Below, one piece after another: positions 1 to 11,385 of a stretch of DNA of 64,000 nucleotides. This DNA comes from Echinarachnius parma (Eukaryota; Echinodermata; Echinoidea; Clypeasteroida; Echinarachniidae), in the NCBI GenBank assembly GCA_037951105.1, contig JBAMJV010011231.1, positions 28,130-92,129 on the forward strand. The letters are read 5' to 3'. The notes beneath the pieces were generated by a model that did no database searches, was not told the origin of the DNA, and saw only the letters and a list, made by a program, of their open reading frames with translations. The position numbers and the translations under genes are program-made. How positions within the stretch are numbered: the first letter of the stretch is position 1; every line of letters begins with the position of its first letter.

Positions 1-194
1 ATTCTTGACCTATACATGACCTTTGACTTTGTCACTCCTGTTACTATTCCTGCAAAGAACGCATCGTACATATCCCCCGAAGCACCAACGATTTCCACCG
101 TCTTGAGATTGGGTAGTGAGACAAGGCCGATGCCAGCGTGGTAGTCTTGGTCGTCACTGGAAGCCCTTGTGCTGGGACTGGTACATTCATCATC
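1..194 (-). CDS. NLR gene A, distal LRR-type exon (partial, cut by window edge)
   Basis: Reading the minus strand, a pyrimidine-rich tract ending in AAG (acceptor at 196-195) opens a frame that stays open to the window edge, about 64 residues. It begins with an acidic, Ser-rich segment (DDECTSPSTRASSDDQD) followed by a leucine-rich repeat segment containing SLPNLKTVEIVGASG and MYDAFFAGI. The SLPNL pattern is also present in the gene B exon at 52 kb, and both exons pair an LRR with an Asp/Ser-rich stretch, so I assign this to the LRR region of a Death-NACHT-LRR receptor. It lies downstream of the NACHT exon on the same strand, about 19.6 kb away, so it is probably a late exon of gene A; the linkage is inference. 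The 3' boundary is not visible; a weak donor could lie inside the segment (after GGAATA). It could also be an exon of a third neighbouring NLR. Confidence 0.55.
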
Positions 195-1300
195 CTTAAA
201 AAAACAAAAAAAACAACAACCACTAATTATAACAGCTTTGATCAAATGAAACACGTTATTCGGTCAACATGAAATCATTAACTCAATGATATGAATGATT
301 CTTTTCATAACACTCGACGTGGGTTTAATAAGTGTACCGAAGGGATGGTATAAATTCATCGTTTGTACAGTATGTCTCAAAAAGAATGGTACAGCCGGAA
401 AATATTTTTTTACGGTATGATGGTTATTGTTTTGAAAATACAAATATTTGGTGTGTCATATGAAAACAAATAATAATCAGGCTTCCAGATGAATTTGATT
501 TCATCTTTTTGGGGTTTGTCAGTCGTGAGATATGGTTGTTTGTTTGCAGTACATCGAACTCCACTTTGTGCCAATTCACGTTATGTGCATCACACGAGTT
601 TCAACAAAACATGATTATTTCAGAGCAAAAAGTGTATAATGTATTAAGTAATTATTGGCTGAATGTGATGCGTAAATATGTAAATAATGTTGTTACCATT
701 ACCTAAAAACCATTTTAATGGATTTCACGCCTTTTATTGAATCAACAGAGGCTTTACAAAATCTTCAAAGATTCGTCTACTGAAGTAGTGTTTGACGATA
801 GTATGTGTTGTTACAATGCGAGCCTTGATGCACTCTAACATCGATTATCCCTCGAGCAAAGACTCCTTAAGGTCACAATATTCAAACACAAAGCCTGACA
901 AATGTCTACAATCAATTCCAGTAACAGAAACAATGCAAACGCGTTCCGTTTTGCGACACCATTAGGAAATGTCAAACATGCTAGGAATTTGAGGCAATCA
1001 GAATCATGAAGCAAAGTAAATTTGGAAGAACTCTATCCTGAAAATTTGTTTTTTGGGGAAGAACTTACCACACTGGAATTTAAACATCATTAACTCTTCC
1101 AACATCAGCAGTGACACCTCTAATAATTGAACTCTTGCCCTTTTTACATTGTTATTATATCATAATTCTTAGTGAGAAGACCACAGTAATGTGTGCGATG
1201 AATGTCAATTGCCACTTTTAGTGCAAATACGAAAATCGGCACAAATGGGTTTTTGAATATTCGTATAAAATCACACATAATTCGAGATATCCTGAAGGCC
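195..1300. other. Intronic/intergenic stretch without recognisable gene
   Basis: AT-rich sequence upstream (minus strand) of the LRR exon. I see no exon with paired splice sites and no clear repeat structure here; the short open frame at 509-706 has no recognisable domain. Confidence 0.5.
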
Positions 1301-1302
1301 AA

Positions 1303-1520
1303 ACAAAGAGCATGTTGCACCACAAATTGTCGTACCTGCACAAATTGTCGTATGCGACAATTTGTGCAAAATTTCACGCCACAAATTGTCGCATCCTGCA
1401 CAAATTGTCGTTTGCGACAATTTGTGTTGCTCTCGCCGTCCCCATACCCGGCGACAATTTGTGAAATCACGTAAAACCTCACACCACAAATTGTCGCATA
1501 TTGCACAAATTGTCGTCAGT
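1303..1520 (+). repeat. ACAAATTGTCG oligomer-array element, copy 1
   Basis: Nine occurrences of CACAAATTGTCG or its reverse complement within about 200 bp, in mixed orientation and separated by short unique spacers. It is homologous to the cluster at 2868-3045 in inverted orientation, including the flank GTTGCACCACAAATTGTCG. The overlapping open frames here in several frames are by-products of the repeat and are not genes. Confidence 0.85.
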
Positions 1521-1768
1521 CGCTGTCTTCAAGCTACAAAGATGATGATGATGATAATAATAATAATCAGTGTTGGTGGACTCGAGGCCGGCCTCGGCGT
1601 CGACACCAGTGGAAGATTTTTACGAAGCAGAGACCGAAATCCGTCAACAAATCTCGAGGCCGAGACCGAGACTATTTGGTTTTGGGGGCCGAGACCATTA
1701 AAGAACACTACAAATTGGATTCGAGACAACTAAAAAAAAAAAAAACAAGCCATGTGTGAGCATGTGTT

Positions 1769-2326
1769 AAAGGGATAGTTGAGTTTTGGTAGAGAGGGCG
1801 CTAGACTACTTATTTTTGTGTGAGGTAATGAATAACTGAGTGTAAAATTTGAAAGAGCATAATATTTAAATAATAAAATCATCTTTGTTTGATCAAAATC
1901 GGTTCAGAGATGGCTGAAATATCCATAAATATACCAATTTGTAATAAAGCTGGGGCCCCAGGTTTATTAGAGAATTTTGAACCAGCCGTTAAAAATTCAA
2001 ACAAATGCTTCCTCTTTTCAAAAAGTTACAAAATAGGTATTTAAATAGTTGTTGGTTATTTCTCTATCTAATCACTATTTCAACAAAGCATCACATGCAC
2101 AATATTTTATTCAAAATGGTTGAAACCGATGAGTGTTTAGAGAGCGCCCTCTTACGTTTTAACGGCTCTTTTTGAATGATAACATGATCTTTACTACGTC
2201 ATTTGTAATTTTGTGTTCCTTTCTAGTTATAACTATTAGTTTGTAATGTAATGATGCAGGTTTTGGTTACTAAAATTCAGTTTCACCAAAACTGTACTCT
2301 CCTTACCAGAACTCAACTATCCCTTT
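1769..2326. mobile_element. MITE, TTAA-target family (AAAGGGATAGTTGAG termini), full length
   Basis: About 558 bp bounded by inverted termini AAAGGGATAGTTGAG and CTCAACTATCCCTTT, with TTAA at each junction, the target typical of piggyBac-type transposition. Internal landmarks are GAGGGCGCT near both ends and a segment like AAAATCGGTTCAGAGATGG. Partial relatives occur at 4562, 38860, 40700, 46900, 47090 and 52995. No coding capacity. Confidence 0.85.
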
Positions 2327-2406
2327 AATATTCGTTTTTATGTGATTTTCGGTTGTATTTCTGCTTTTCCTTCAGTTTCTAGCTAGGTACCTTTCATGGG
2401 TGTTTG

Positions 2407-2697
2407 TGAGCTGGGGTGGGGGGGGGGGCAATGATTTGTCCCCTTTTTTTATTTCTTGTCTTTTTTGTATTTTCGTTTGTGAATACATGGTTTATTTATT
2501 CGTGCTGTCTTTGTAATAATTAAAATGGTTATGTTTTTTTTATTCGATGTCAAAAGAAATTTGTATTCAACCAGGCCTGGGGTGGGGGGGGGGGGGGGGG
2601 GGCTCGACCTTTCGCGTGACCTATAGCCACTAATCTGACCTATAGCCACCATCCTAGGGTCAGGGTATAGGGTTAGGGTTAGGGGTTAGGGTTAGGT
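2407..2697. repeat. G-runs and a short interstitial TTAGGG tract
   Basis: Long G homopolymers near 2416-2428 and 2583-2602, followed at about 2663-2697 by several imperfect TTAGGG units, the telomere motif of most animals. The tract is too short to suggest a chromosome end. Confidence 0.75.
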
Positions 2698-2867
2698 TAT
2701 GTTAGTGTATACAGTATAGCAATGTGTATCCCGGCCCGATGTCAAACTACTGGTGGCCAGTGGTGCCCTTGATCAAAATGTTGGTGCGTTGGTATATATC
2801 CGTATGTCAAGAATGATCATTTTAATCCAAAATGTATGTCATCATGGCTTTGAACAGGACCGTAGGT

Positions 2868-3045
2868 GTGGCGACAATTTGTGGTGCCAGCTACCAGCAC
2901 AAATTGTCGCCGTCGCCTCCACAAATTGTCGCAAACGACAATTTGTGCAGAAAGCGACAATTTGTGGTGTCAACATTTTGCACAAATTGTCGCATACGAC
3001 AATTTGTGGTGGTACGACAATTTGTGGTGCAACAGAGCATCTGAA
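2868..3045 (-). repeat. ACAAATTGTCG oligomer-array element, copy 2 (inverted)
   Basis: Eight copies of CGACAATTTGTG or its complement. The reverse complement aligns along its length with the cluster at 1303-1520, so the two are diverged inverted copies of one element of about 200 bp, not independent simple repeats. Confidence 0.85.
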
Positions 3046-3484
3046 ATACAAATTCCTCCGCTTCAGTATGGTACTAAATAGCCTACAGATTTGTTCATAT
3101 TATCATATTTTAATAAAACAATTTTTGACTGTACCATGCCTTTGGAGATATACTGTACATACCAATTGTTCTAAACAACTTTTTTTTGGTTTGAGATTTA
3201 GACCAGCGGCCCAGAGAGGTTTGGTGCATCGAAGAGAGTACTGATTTCTGAACACATGACCAGTAAATCTAAGAAGACCGAGCTATTGAAGGTCTTTCTA
3301 TGACCGGGAAAGGGATGGGTCACTATGATCCCCGCCCTAGGATCTCGGCCGTGGTACGCCCGATCGCCGTGAAAGTTTGCACGCATGTCAAGTAAAGTGT
3401 ATAAAATACTATGGTAATTTTAATTTACCACCCCAAACTAATTGCAAATTTAGATGTATGTTTTACAGTTAACTGAATGGGTGC
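3046..3484. repeat. Non-coding stretch with a dispersed repeat segment
   Basis: No gene seen. Positions about 3340-3420 (ATCTCGGCCG... to ACTATGGTAATTT) recur in diverged form at about 53775-53855, so this is a dispersed repeat of unknown type. Confidence 0.55.
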
Positions 3485-3827
3485 GGTTCGTTATTCCGAA
3501 GGTTCGTTATTCCGAAGGTTCGTTACACCGAACACGCAAATTTCCTATACCTGAGTGTTCGTTAATCCGAAAATGAAATAGGGTTCGTTAATCCGAACAT
3601 TTGTTGCATTATTCCGAAGGTTCGTTATTCCGAAGGTTCGTTATTCCGAAGGTTCGCTATTCCTGAAATGAAATCGGGTTCGTTATTCCGAAGGTTCTTT
3701 ATTCCGAAGGTTCGTTATTCCGAAGGTTCGTTATTCCGAAGGTTCGCTATTCCTAAAATGAAATCGGGTTCGTTATTCCGAAGGTTCGTTAGTCCGAAAA
3801 TGAATTAGGGTTCGTTTATCCGAAAAT
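3485..3827 (+). repeat. 16-bp satellite, forward block 1
   Basis: Tandem, partly interrupted 16-bp unit CGTTATTCCGAAGGTT with a variant unit carrying AATGAAATCGGGTT. Faces an inverted block at 4186-4495 across the GT microsatellite. Confidence 0.9.
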
Positions 3828-4012
<185 letters not shown>

Positions 4013-4106
4013 GTCATCGGCCCCCCTCCCAAATCAATTTAAATTATTAATAAAGCATAAACATGCATGCATGAATAGAAGGAATCATGAACATTAAAAA
4101 GGGAAC

Positions 4107-4150
4107 AACCCCCCCCCCCCCCCCCCCCCCTTGGGCTGCCAAGGAAAACA
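4107..4150. repeat. Poly-C tract with TTGGGCTGCCAAG flank
   Basis: A run of more than 20 C followed by TTGGGCTGCCAAG. The same junction occurs inside the complete small element at 6052-6248 and, inverted, in the one at 55087-55401, so this is a fragment of that family. Confidence 0.65.
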
Positions 4151-4185
4151 TCACTTGCGGGGATTCAAAATAGCAAACCTAACCT

Positions 4186-4495
4186 TAATTTTCGGATTAA
4201 CGAAACCTATTTCATTTTAGGACTAACAAACCTTCGGAATAACGAACCCGATTATATTTTCGGATCAACGAACCTTCGGAATAAGGAACCTTCGGAATAA
4301 CGAACCTTCGGAATAACGAACCCGATTCTATTTTCGGATCAACGAACCTTCGGAATAACGAACCTTCGGAATAACGAACCTTCGGAATAACGAACCTTCG
4401 GAATAACGAACCTTCGGAATAACGAACCTTCGGAATAACGAACCTTCGGAATAACTGAACCTTCGGAATAACGAACCTTCGGAATAACGGACTGT
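4186..4495 (-). repeat. 16-bp satellite, inverted block 1
   Basis: Same 16-bp unit as 3485-3827 but reading AACCTTCGGAATAACG, about 15 units at the right end in uninterrupted series. Open frames rich in IPKVRYSEGSLFRRF are translations of the repeat. Confidence 0.9.
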
Positions 4496-4561
4496 AACCA
4501 ACTGAATGCATGCATATTGGTAACGCATTTTGAATATGCCAAGTACCCTATAGTACACTTT

Positions 4562-4740
4562 CAAAGGGGTAGTGCAGTTTTGGTAGAGAGGGCGCTGCAC
4601 AACACAATTTCTTTGTGAGGTAATGACAAACTAAGTGTCGAATCTGAAAGCACATGCGATTTTAATGGCAGAATAACATTTATTTGGTCAAAATCGGTTC
4701 AGAAATGGCTGAAATATCAATAGATACACTGTTGGTCATA
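4562..4740. mobile_element. TTAA-family MITE, 5' part only
   Basis: Begins AAAGGGGTAGTGCAG and continues with GGTAGAGAGGGCGCT and CAAAATCGGTTCAGAAATGG in the same order as the full copy at 1769-2326. No matching right terminus was found, so it is truncated or decayed. Confidence 0.75.
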
Positions 4741-5682
4741 ATGTTGGAATATATATTTTTTTTTAGGTCAAACTTCATTCATTTTCCCTATTTTTGCGCC
4801 TAATGAACAATTTTAGACTAAAAATAATGATTATATAATGTTTCCAAACTACCAATGTACAATGAATGGTTGAATGGGTTTGCATTAATTAATTAAGCCT
4901 TTTGTTTTGAGCTTTGAAAGGCACGACCTTTCATGATGGGCCCCTTTCCTTCTCCAAAGCGTATGTCCAGCAAGTCATCATTATGTGTCATTTCTCAGTG
5001 TTGGCTTTAAAACTTTCAACCAAAATTGGCACAGAGGCTCTCTAGGTCATATCCCGTCCAACGCCAATGCAACGCCATTGCCATTGACTTCGTAACAAAA
5101 GGTCCGATTTTCAAAAAGTTTGTTTTAAAAGGTGCGCAAGACTCAAAAGAAGAAAGTCATCAAGCGGCGGGGCGTCATCTTTACGCGTTTCTGAGCAATC
5201 AGAAAAATGATTGAGGGGGGCATGATGGCCCCCCGGCCTTCATAGGGTTAATCGAGCTAATGGATATTATGATAAGCAACGGTCAGCCATGGGTGTCGGT
5301 GATCCCAATACCTCAAACACTCAAACAGTAGACAGTTACCAAGTGGTGGTAGGAACTTCACTTGACAAGGAGCTGTGCTTTTTGTGACTGTACGTTCGAC
5401 GCTTGCAGTTATAGTTGCCAACCGCCAGGCCATTCGAAGCAAGAAAATCGTCAACATCGTGAATAGTTGGATACACACTCCTATACGGTTGGAAGGGTAA
5501 TTTGCGACTTCTGCCCTATAGTGAATGAAGGGTCAATGGTAATATCTACATACCCTCATATGTTGTAACTAGGAGAGACAGATATATTTCGCAGTAGATA
5601 ACATTGACTTCGCAGAAGACATTGCAGATGGGAAGCGCTACCTGCATGGGGCAGCGATGGCAATTTTACCAAAGAAGCCAAC

Positions 5683-6746
5683 GTGACAATGAGGCACCTA
5701 GATGTAAAACCCCCAGTCAGCTTGAGAGACACACCGAAGGATCTGATGACTTGTGCAACTACCAAGCTACTTGACTGTCCAAAACCAAATAGCGAACCAA
5801 AAAACAATATGTGCCTCCTTCGACGTATCAAGACCCTCCACAACCATCAAATGGCTCCCTTCCCAGATGTTACCTTACTGATGGGTCGAATCGTGGTTAG
5901 GTATCAGCAGCGAGCATTCAGAGAGGATAATGAAGCAGTCCTATAATGGGACGAACTTACATGAAACTGCCACCCGAGAACATACCATCCACTAATTGCC
6001 AGTGAGGTACATAACTATACCAACCAAATTAGTAGGCACATCGCTAAATTACAGTGGCGGATCTACGGGGGGGGGGGGGGGGGGGTAGGGGGTTTAACCC
6101 CCCCCCCCCCCCCCTTGGGCTGCCAAGTGAAAATGTGATGTGCATAGAAAAACGCCATCATGTGTCCAGACCCATACAGTATCCGCATCGTCATTGGGTC
6201 ACCCCCCCCCCCCCCCCCCCTTAGCAAAAAGCTAGATCCGCCCCTGCATTATAACAGCACACGTTTGCACATGACTGGTACTCACTACTCACGGTGCGCA
6301 TGTAAGCCCAACGGATTAGCGCTAAAGTCATGGGTCCAGAACGCAAAACTGTGATCTCTCGTGAGTTGGGCCTGCACATGTCAGCAAAGCACCTACAGAT
6401 GGCCCGCAATAATATGGACCACTTGCTACTGCGGCTAGGGGACTTTCACACCATCATGGCACATCTTAGTTGCATTAGCGCGTACATAGAGAAAAGGGGG
6501 CATCGAATTCTTCTGGCCGGACACAGATGTGTACGAATCAATGACAGTAAAGCAGATCATTTCGGGAAAGCATGTGAGGAGAGCGATGGAAACACATTCA
6601 TTTTGTTCACTTTACAGTCACTGTTCCATCTGACATGTCTGAGGTCCATCTGTACCAGACCTCATTATGGCAGTATCCCAATTTATGTATGTTGCAACAC
6701 CAACTTCGTAACTGGAGTTGGTACAAAACGATGTGGCATTCCCTGA
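5683..6746 (+). pseudogene. Decayed transposon-borne ORF inside the fold-back element
   Basis: Two open segments remain on the plus strand, 5683-5946 (87 codons) and 6330-6746 (138 codons), interrupted by the small element at 6052-6248. The second segment contains MDHLLLRLGDFHTIMAHLSC, which resembles a (R)(L/M)GxFHT block I associate with large uncharacterised ORFs carried by invertebrate mobile elements; that association is from memory and not verified. No catalytic DDE or RNase H motif could be picked out. Position between two long inverted arms suggests it was the element's own cargo or transposase-accessory gene. Stops and the nested insertion make it non-functional as it stands. Confidence 0.45.
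6052..6248. mobile_element. Small G/C-run MITE (GTGGCGGATCTACGGGG termini)
   Basis: Left end AGTGGCGGATCTACGGGG, right end TAGATCCGCCCCTGC, internal poly-G, poly-C and TTGGGCTGCCAAG. A second complete copy in opposite orientation is at 55087-55401. Confidence 0.75.
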
Positions 6747-7654
6747 CCAGGCTGCTGCTTTGCCAACATTGGACGCCTCTGGAACTGATAGCACTGTCTT
6801 TGCTGAATGTACACAGAATACCTGCTGCTGAGACATAGACAAAGTTCGACACATCAGTCAGATAACATCTGGAAGGGAACCATTTGATGATTATGGAGGG
6901 TCCTTACTTTGTCCGAAGGAGGCATAGACTGGGATTTGTGTTTTGCTATTTGTCTTTGGACAGTCAAGCATCTATGGTATCTGCACAGATGGGACGTCTC
7001 TCAAAGCTGGCTGCGGGTTCTAGTCTATGTGCCTTATTGTAATGTTGGCATCGATGTCCCATTCAGGGAGCGCTTCCCATCTGCAATGTCTTCTGCGAAG
7101 TCAACGTTGTCTTCTGCGAAATATATGTGTCTCTCCTTTACAACATACACTATGTAAACACCATCATAAGTTTTCATGCACTGTAGGACAGAACAAATTT
7201 CCCTTCCAACCGTATAGGAGTGTGTATCCAACTATTCACTATGTTGACGATTTTCTTGCTTCACATGGCCTGGCCGTGGTTGGCAACTCCATCTGCAAGC
7301 GTCCAACGTACAATCACAAACAAGCACAGCTCCTTGTCAAATGGATTTGATTGAGACCGGATTAAGTTCCTACCACCACTTGGTAACTGTCTACTGTTTG
7401 AGTGTTTGAGGTATTGGGATCACCGACACCCATGGCTGTCCGTTGCTTATCATAATATCCCTTGGCTCGATTAACCCTAATATTGCCGGGAGGCCATCAT
7501 GCCCCGCCCCGCCCCCCCCCCCCCCCCCCCCCAAATCCGGCATTGTTCTGATTGCTCAGAAACGCGTAAGGATGACGCCCGCCGCTTGGTGACTTTCTTC
7601 TTTTGAGTCTTGCTCAACAAACTTTTCGAAAATCGGACCTTTTGTTACGAAGTC

Positions 7655-8335
7655 ACGTGACCTTTTGTCACTGCATGTTAGCCCGACATTCGCTAATTTT
7701 CGTGATTTGTGTACAAAACATATGGAAATATCAGTTTTCATAAAAACAGATATATCATTGGCTAGTTGGTCTTGTTTACCTTTTAGGTATTTGTGTTGGG
7801 GTCAAAATAGTTAATTAAAGTTAAAAATAAAAACAAATAAAAAAACAATGAAATACATAAGAAATTATCAAAACAAAAGAAAACATAAGGAATAACCGGG
7901 CTCTTCCATTTGTTGTTGTTGTATTATTATGCAAAATCGTCTCAAGAATATATGTATTGAAAACCAATGTTTACTTATGGAGAATATATGATTTATGGAC
8001 AAAAATGTGAATTTTATTACCTTGTTTGCATAAATTACCATAAATATGCATATTAGAGAATTTGTTAAAGAAAACAAAGATAACATTGTATTGTTTACAT
8101 CTTACTTGAAATGCATGCAAGTTTTCGCGACAGTTGGGCATTTCGAGGCCGAGATCTTAAGGGGGCCATAATGACCCCTACCGAAAAAATATATCGTTTT
8201 CGGGATGGGGATGTGAAAGGGCATACAATATCCCCGAATAGTGCACTGAGGTGGCCATAGGCGATGCCTTGAGTTATTTTGTCTGATCTTCCATTGTGTA
8301 TTGGTTAGTTGATATTTGTATCCATAATAAACCCC
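7655..8335. other. AT-rich stretch without recognisable gene
   Basis: A-rich runs around 7800-7880 and no paired splice sites or family motif. Nothing else recognised. Confidence 0.45.
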
Positions 8336-8336
8336 C

Positions 8337-8829
8337 GGGGGGGGGGGGGGCACTCAAATTATTTTTTGACGGGGGTGTGCCTCACGGAACTCTGAAATGG
8401 GGGTCTGAAGAGCTGACTACAAGCACAAAATATAGGGTCTTTGGAGCTATAAAAACCCTGAAACGGGAGTTAAGGGGTCTAAGGAGCAGACTAAATCTAC
8501 AAAAAAAACATAGACATGGAGCTACCAAAGACCTACGGAAACCCTCAAAAAGGCTCAAATGGTGGTCCAAGGAGCCGAACTAGAAGAGAAAAATGGACTT
8601 GGCGCTAGTCAAATACATAGCCAAGTCATTCCGGGGGACTATGGAGCCGAACTACAAGAAGAATAATGGACTTGGCGCTACTCAACTACCTAGCCAAGTC
8701 ATTCCGGGGGTCTATGGAGCGGCAATTTTTGAAAATCGGGTATCTTTAGAGCTGCGATTGGGTGTGAAAAAGGGGTTCTTTTAAGCGGCACACACCCGTC
8801 TTACATTATACATGAGTGCCCCCGCCGGG
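8337..8829. mobile_element. MITE with GGGGCACTCAAATT / ATGAGTGCCCC termini
   Basis: The left end is a G-run followed by GGCACTCAAATTA and GGGTGTGCC, the right end GGCACACACCC and CATGAGTGCCCCC, giving imperfect inverted termini. Inside, a segment of about 70 bp (GGAGCCGAACTA to AGTCATTCCGGGGG) is repeated in tandem at about 8570-8640 and 8641-8712. Confidence 0.7.
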
Positions 8830-9548
8830 AATAAACCCCTCAAAAAAAGTTCGGAAACTCAACTTTGATCGAATATATCACTCTTATTGTCAAATTGTAT
8901 TTTTTTTCTTTTAGTGTCATTGCAATGCATGATGATTTCCCTTTAAAATGGTACATTATTTGTCATTTATTTCAAATCAGGGAATACGCAGTGCGTTTCA
9001 CAATGGAGGAAGGTCAGAAGTCAAATGTCGCAAAATGGGCCGAAAGTATTCAATTGGGAAATTTGACTCTTGTGTCGTATTTGTTAAGGTTCAAGTTGTA
9101 TCGAAGATTGTAGCGTGTTCAAAGGATTTAAACTTATCAAATTTGGTATCATTTTAAAGCCCATGGTGTCTATCTTTTCAATACAATTATGTCCGTAACA
9201 ATTTTATTAACAGGTAAAGTATGGTACAGCTAAATATGGGGAGGGCCGAAAGTGAAATGTTGCACAATGCATTTCATTTCATGCTATGAATTTAAGACCG
9301 TGGCTTCTTGTTTCAAGATTCCGGTAAGATATTGTTGTATTAATCATAACTCTATCATCATTCCGTGTTTCACTATCGGAAAGCTCGTTAATTTATCTTT
9401 AATATGATATCTCATTTGCAATGAGTATGCGGAATGTGAGTGTGCAGTACAGGAAACTCACAAACTTGATGTATTGAAAATGCATCAAATTTCTCTAAAC
9501 CTACGCAAACTGGCCAGAACTGGCATATTAGCGCCCTCTTTGACCGTG

Positions 9549-10545
9549 TACACTGTAAACAATAACTGTAAAATTACAGGGTTTTTTGCCCTTAAAATTA
9601 CAACTTTTCACCGTTTTATCAAACTTACAGAACTTTTCCTGTAAAATAACAGAAATCTTGTTAGTTTATGGGAAATCATTATTTATTTACAACTACCTAC
9701 ATTCATAACTGTTAATAAACGGGTTTCCTGTACTACCTACGACTGTCCCTGTTTTTTTACAAACTGATCACATGGCTCTGATTTTTTTACGAACATTTTC
9801 CTGTTAAAAAACGACACTTGCTTGTATAATCAAACAAAAAATGTATGCTAACAACATAGGCTGTTTTTTTACTACCCCGGTCTGTGAAAAAACAGGGAAC
9901 CTGTTAAAAACCTACAGTTGTGTGTAAACACTAAGTACAAATATACCGTTAAACCACACAATTTCCAGTAATTCAGAGATTCCATGTATGATTACAAGTC
10001 GGCCTATAAAAATGTTCAAGACAGGCTTGTGAAAAAACGCAATTCGCCTGTAAAAAGACAATACTTTCTCATAACAAATACAATAATTGTAAAATTACAG
10101 GGTATTTTGCCCTTAAAATTACAATTTTGCACCGTTTGATCAATTTTACAGAATTTATCCTGAAATGTTGTTAGTTTATGGAAATTATCTTTTACTCGTT
10201 GCAGGTAGTACGAAACCGTTTATTAACATGTATGTATTTCATAACTGTTAACAAACGGTTTTTCGTACTACCTGCAACTTTCCCTGTTTTTTGTACAAAA
10301 TTTGTTCGCAAGGTTCTGTTTTTATTTACTGGCGACAATTTTCCTGTCAAAAAGCGACTATTTATCTTATAAAAACAGAACAAATACTGTAGACCTACGC
10401 TAACAACACAGGCAGTTTCTTTTACTACCCAGGTCTGTGAACAAACAAAACAGGTAAACCTGTTAAAAAACCTACATTATTTTAGGCATAAATACGAATA
10501 TACCGTTAAATCACAACATTTCCAGTAATTTGTAACAGGTTCATG
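9549..10545 (+). repeat. Diverged tandem duplication, about 0.5 kb units
   Basis: The block beginning CTGTAAAATTACAGGGT (about 9566) recurs at about 10089. Both copies continue through TTGCCCTTAAAATTACAA, ACCGTTT, a GTTAGTTTATGG segment, CAACGGTTT-like and CCTGTTAAAAA segments to AATATACCGTTAAA. Confidence 0.7.
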
Positions 10546-11025
10546 AATATTCATGAGCTAGTTTATGCTTTTGCAAAATGAACAGAAAAATCTGTTCATA
10601 ATACCGTTATTTTGTATAATGATTATCGAAATTAATTTTTGATTTAGATTAGTGTAATTAATTATCAGTGGACTCTTGTTAACCCCTTATGGGTGACAAT
10701 TCATTAATGCCACGGGCGTAGACATGACATTGATACCCATTCAAGTGGGGGGGATGATCTATTCATTCATCGGATTACATCCCCCCCAGTTGAATAGGTA
10801 TTACGTAACTCGCTACGCCAATGATTAATGCAATAATGTTTTAACGTCTGTGTTAAAGTACTAACCATTAAAACACATACATCGTGGTGTACCATGTTTA
10901 TAAGCTAATCGTGAACAAAGGAAGATGGATAGGAACGATAGGTACGATAGGTATAGGCTTAGGGCACAATGTCATAGGTTATTAGGTAGGTTATTAGGAC
11001 TAGGAGGACTAGGAGGATTGGACTA

Positions 11026-11385
11026 CACTGTAACAAATAACTCCCAGGAATTTCCCGCCAAAAACGCTATTCTTTTTTTACAGTGTATGCCGTGAAAAAT
11101 ACAGAAAGAGTATGTGGAATAACAGAATACAGAAACAGGAACATCATATTTTAACAGGAAAGTCGCTGTTACAAAACAGAGAAAACTTGAATTGTACAAG
11201 ATTATATGACATGAAAAATACAGAAAGCTACTGTGAAATTACACTATGATCATTAACGGGAACCTGTAATTTTACGTGAGGCTATAAAATAACAAGAACT
11301 CTCGTAAAATAACGGGGGTTCCTGGCGTTACGACTGCCAGGACATTCCCGTAAAAAAACGGCATTTATTTTTTACAGTGTAGGTA
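11026..11385. mobile_element. MITE with CTACACTGTAA termini
   Basis: Left CTACACTGTAACAAATAA and right TTATTTTTTACAGTGTAG form inverted ends of a 360-bp element rich in TAAAATAACAG-type words. Confidence 0.75.

Larger units (their letters stand above)
5086..7654. mobile_element. 2.6-kb fold-back transposon with arms of about 580 bp
   Basis: The left arm (5086-5665) and right arm (7055-7654) are inverted copies: GACTTCGTAACAAAAGG at the left edge matches its reverse complement at the right edge, and homology runs through GGTGTCGGTGATCCCAATA, TTGGATACACACTCCTATA and down to GATGGGAAGCGCT. The central 1.4 kb carries decayed coding sequence and a nested small element (6052-6248). The very long inverted arms flanking a coding core resemble Foldback/long-TIR DNA transposons; I cannot assign a superfamily. 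Confidence 0.8.

Noticed and set aside
2640..2700. Chromosome end because of TTAGGG units
   Set aside because: Only a few imperfect units, with unique sequence and genes' exons on both sides.
1144..3244. Frames with recurring TNCRxRQFV and HKLSxTTIC peptides
   Set aside because: They come from the CACAAATTGTCG words read in different frames and strands; the element is non-coding.
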